Notes under the pieces: generated by a model | The model's database searches: none | What the model was told of the DNA's origin: nothing | The model's input: the letters and a program-made list of their open reading frames with translations, nothing else | Made by a program: the position numbers and the translations under genes | Shown: positions 62,285 through 64,000 of the stretch, one piece after another | Position numbering within the stretch: the stretch's first letter is position 1 | Layout of the letters: each line of letters begins with the position of its first letter | Source: an uncultured Ruminococcus sp. | GTDB lineage: Bacteria > Bacillota > Clostridia > UBA1212 | Reading direction: 5' to 3' | DNA length: 64,000 nt | Assembly: GCA_902792515.1 (NCBI GenBank) | Contig: CADAZX010000010.1 | Span: 1 to 64,000, forward strand

Positions 62285-63460
62285 ATGAAAAAAGTCGGAA
62301 TCATCGGGTCGACGGGGTCGATTGGAACACAGGCGCTTCAGGTGATACGGGAACTGAACGGCGAAGAACCGGAAAGCTTTTCCGTGTCGGTGCTGGCGTG
62401 CGGCGGGAACGTCGGCCTGCTCGCAAAGCAGGCGGCTGAGTTTCTGCCTGAGGCGGTTTCCGTTGGCGACAAAAACGGCGCGGAACAGTTCCGCGAGCTG
62501 ATCGGAGAGCTTAGACCGGGATACAAGCCCGAGGTTTTCTACGGTGCGCAGGGACTCAAAAAAGCCGCCGCCTTCGATCAGGACATCCTGCTCAACTCGG
62601 TCGTCGGAATGGTCGGAATCGAGCCGACTCTCGCGGCAGTCAAAAAAGGCACGGACATAGCGCTCGCGAACAAGGAGACGCTTGTGGCGGCCGGCGATAT
62701 CGTGATGAGAGAGGCAAAAAAGAGCGGCTCGCGGATACTTCCTGTCGACAGCGAGCACTCGGCTGTGTTCCAGTGCCTCGAGGGGCTGAGAAGCGAGGAC
62801 GTGGAGAGCGTTATCCTGACGTGCTCGGGAGGACCGTTCAGAACGTACTCAAAGGAACGGCTTGAGGAGGTCACGCTCGAACAGGCGCTCAACCACCCGA
62901 CGTGGAAAATGGGCGGCAAGATCACCGTCGACTGCGCGACGCTCATGAACAAGGGACTCGAGGTCATCGAGGCGTCGAGACTTTTCGGACTTCCGGTCGA
63001 CAGAGTCGAGGTCGCCGTACACCCGCAGAGCATAATCCACTCCATGGTGAGGACGAGAGACGGCGCGGTTTTCGCCCAGATGGGAGTGCCGTCGATGAAG
63101 CTTCCGATAAGATACGCGTTCGCGCATCCGGTGAGACACGCCGCGGGGGCCGAGAGACTCGACCTTTTCGCGAACTCTCCGCTCACTTTCGAAAAGCCGG
63201 ACACGGACAGGTTTCCGTGCCTCGCGCTCGCGTATGAGGCAGGAAGAACGGGCGGAACGATGCCAGCGTGCATGAACGCCGCTAACGAAAAGGCCGTCAG
63301 CCTGTTCTTTAGAGGCGCCGTCAGGTTCGCCGACATCCCGAAGATCGTGGAGAGGGCGATGGAGGCCCACGTCACGGTGAGGAACCCCGGAATCAGGGAT
63401 ATCCTCGCGACCGGAAAAGAGACGTACAGGACCGCCGGAGAGGACCTTTTGAGGCGGTAA
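62285..63460 (+). CDS. dxr: 1-deoxy-D-xylulose 5-phosphate reductoisomerase
   Basis: Converts DXP to MEP using NADPH in the isoprenoid pathway, which feeds UppS. The 391-aa product has the Rossmann loop GSTGSIGTQAL, ALANKETLVAAG, PVDSEHSAVFQCL with the metal Asp and Glu, LTCSGGPF, HPTWKMGGKITVDCATLMNKG and PQSIIHSMV. ATG 62285 follows GAGGAGAG. The leader of about 200 bp has no gene. Confidence 0.97.
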   Translation: MKKVGIIGSTGSIGTQALQVIRELNGEEPESFSVSVLACGGNVGLLAKQAAEFLPEAVSVGDKNGAEQFRELIGELRPGYKPEVFYGAQGLKKAAAFDQDILLNSVVGMVGIEPTLAAVKKGTDIALANKETLVAAGDIVMREAKKSGSRILPVDSEHSAVFQCLEGLRSEDVESVILTCSGGPFRTYSKERLEEVTLEQALNHPTWKMGGKITVDCATLMNKGLEVIEASRLFGLPVDRVEVAVHPQSIIHSMVRTRDGAVFAQMGVPSMKLPIRYAFAHPVRHAAGAERLDLFANSPLTFEKPDTDRFPCLALAYEAGRTGGTMPACMNAANEKAVSLFFRGAVRFADIPKIVERAMEAHVTVRNPGIRDILATGKETYRTAGEDLLRR

Positions 63461-63486
63461 CACGCATTGATTATTTGAATGAAGCG

Positions 63487-63524
63487 GCGCCCGCTTAAAC
63501 CTTCAAAAAAAACGGGGCGGGCGC
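63487..63524 (+). other. GC hairpin between dxr and rseP
   Basis: An 8-bp stem (63487-63494 with 63517-63524) with a 22-nt A-rich loop. Confidence 0.45.
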
Positions 63525-63621
63525 GCGATATTAAACAGCGGCAGTGCCCTTTAAGTGGCGTGTCAGAGACATGCCGGACGGCCTGTTCGAAGAGGCCGGG
63601 GCACCGCTTCGGGGAGAATTT

Positions 63622-64000
63622 ATGAACGTATTTTTAGGCATTCTCATAATGCTTCTGATTCTGAGCATACTCACCGTTATTCACGAGTGGGGGCATTTTA
63701 TAGCCGCGCGCATTTTCAAGGTCAAGGTCGAGGAATTTTCGATTTTCATGGGACCGAAGCTTTTCGCGCGCAGGTCGAAAAAGACGGGTACGCAGTTTAC
63801 GCTGCGCCTGCTTCCAATAGGGGGCTACTGCGCGTTCGCGGACGACAACGGCGATACTGAGTCAAAGGACTCGCTTTCCACGCAGAAATGGTACAAGCGG
63901 GCGGTCATTTACGCCGCCGGCGTCATCATGAATATCATTCTCGCGTGGGTCATATGCATCGCGATTGTCGGCAGCGGCAACTTCTTCACGAACTCTGTCC
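63622..64000 (+). CDS. rseP: Site-2 intramembrane metalloprotease RseP/RasP (N-terminal part)
   Basis: The N-terminal 126 residues of an S2P zinc protease; the rest is outside the window. The zinc motif HEWGH is at residues 21-25 in the first helix, followed by AARIFKVKVEEFSIFMGPKLF, LRLLPIGGYCAF and the second helix. In Firmicutes RasP clears cut anti-sigma factors, FtsL and signal-peptide remnants. ATG 63622 follows GGGGAG (63611-63616). It ends the canonical lipid block. Confidence 0.96.
   Translation, partial: MNVFLGILIMLLILSILTVIHEWGHFIAARIFKVKVEEFSIFMGPKLFARRSKKTGTQFTLRLLPIGGYCAFADDNGDTESKDSLSTQKWYKRAVIYAAGVIMNIILAWVICIAIVGSGNFFTNSV

Overview
The window reads as chromosome of an anaerobic, moderately high-G+C Clostridia-type member of the Bacillota (Firmicutes), probably an uncultured gut or rumen lineage. 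The evidence is the gene set and order: a glgC-glgD-glgA-glgP glycogen cluster with the two-subunit GlgC/GlgD pair typical of Clostridia, the frr-uppS-cdsA-dxr-rseP block, separate tsaE-tsaB-rimI and tsaD loci, a SpoVB/YtgP-type flippase, DUF368/PopT, and several radical SAM enzymes. Almost every gene is on the + strand, as expected for one replichore. I see no rRNA, tRNA, CRISPR array or prophage. Lineage is inferred from gene content only.

Layout. 1-788 (minus): an open frame running off the edge that joins pieces of three unrelated proteins (Upp, a THUMP RNA methyltransferase, TelA); it looks like an assembly chimera. 1221-5515: a surface lipoprotein and a GH106-like glycosidase. 5852-10594: pgi, then a TrmD-cysteine desulfurase fusion followed by thiI. 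10858-15897: a membrane-anchored degenerate PP2C with a long TEEP-repeat tail, then alaS. 16028-23953: a HIT protein, a YqeG phosphatase, a membrane protein, a GH99/71-like enzyme, a lipid flippase, a membrane glycosyltransferase and obgE. 24041-30105: a lone A24 peptidase (minus), a very large anchored GH42-like surface protein, a PflA-like radical SAM gene (minus), and a 231-bp MITE-like element with a 9-bp target duplication. 30106-39683: an anchored polysaccharide deacetylase, tsaE-tsaB-rimI, an EPSP-synthase-like pseudoenzyme, an M3 oligopeptidase, an AAA-CYTH protein and two tandem radical SAM genes. 40029-46702: popT-like, trmK, a Nif3-like gene, tsaD, a DnaQ-type exonuclease with a repeat tail, and a zinc-ribbon membrane protein. 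46786-56391: glycogen synthesis and breakdown, a GH13 enzyme and an amidohydrolase. 56573-64000: a surface metallophosphoesterase and frr-uppS-cdsA-dxr-rseP.

How the genes work together. Three themes recur. (1) tRNA modification: m1G37 (TrmD), s4U8 (cysteine desulfurase plus ThiI), m1A22 (TrmK) and t6A37 (TsaE, TsaB, TsaD). (2) Envelope and lipid-carrier metabolism: Dxr and UppS make undecaprenyl phosphate, PopT recycles it, a flippase and a GT2 use lipid-linked sugars, and CdsA supplies CDP-diacylglycerol. (3) Glycan storage and use: the glg cluster, GH13, and several unusual glycosidases. The most notable observations are the TrmD-cysteine desulfurase fusion, a 23-bp tandem duplication that frameshifts the end of glgA, the pseudo-PP2C, the MITE-like element, a shared AAAnGTGGTA promoter motif, and many short tandem duplications in leader regions.
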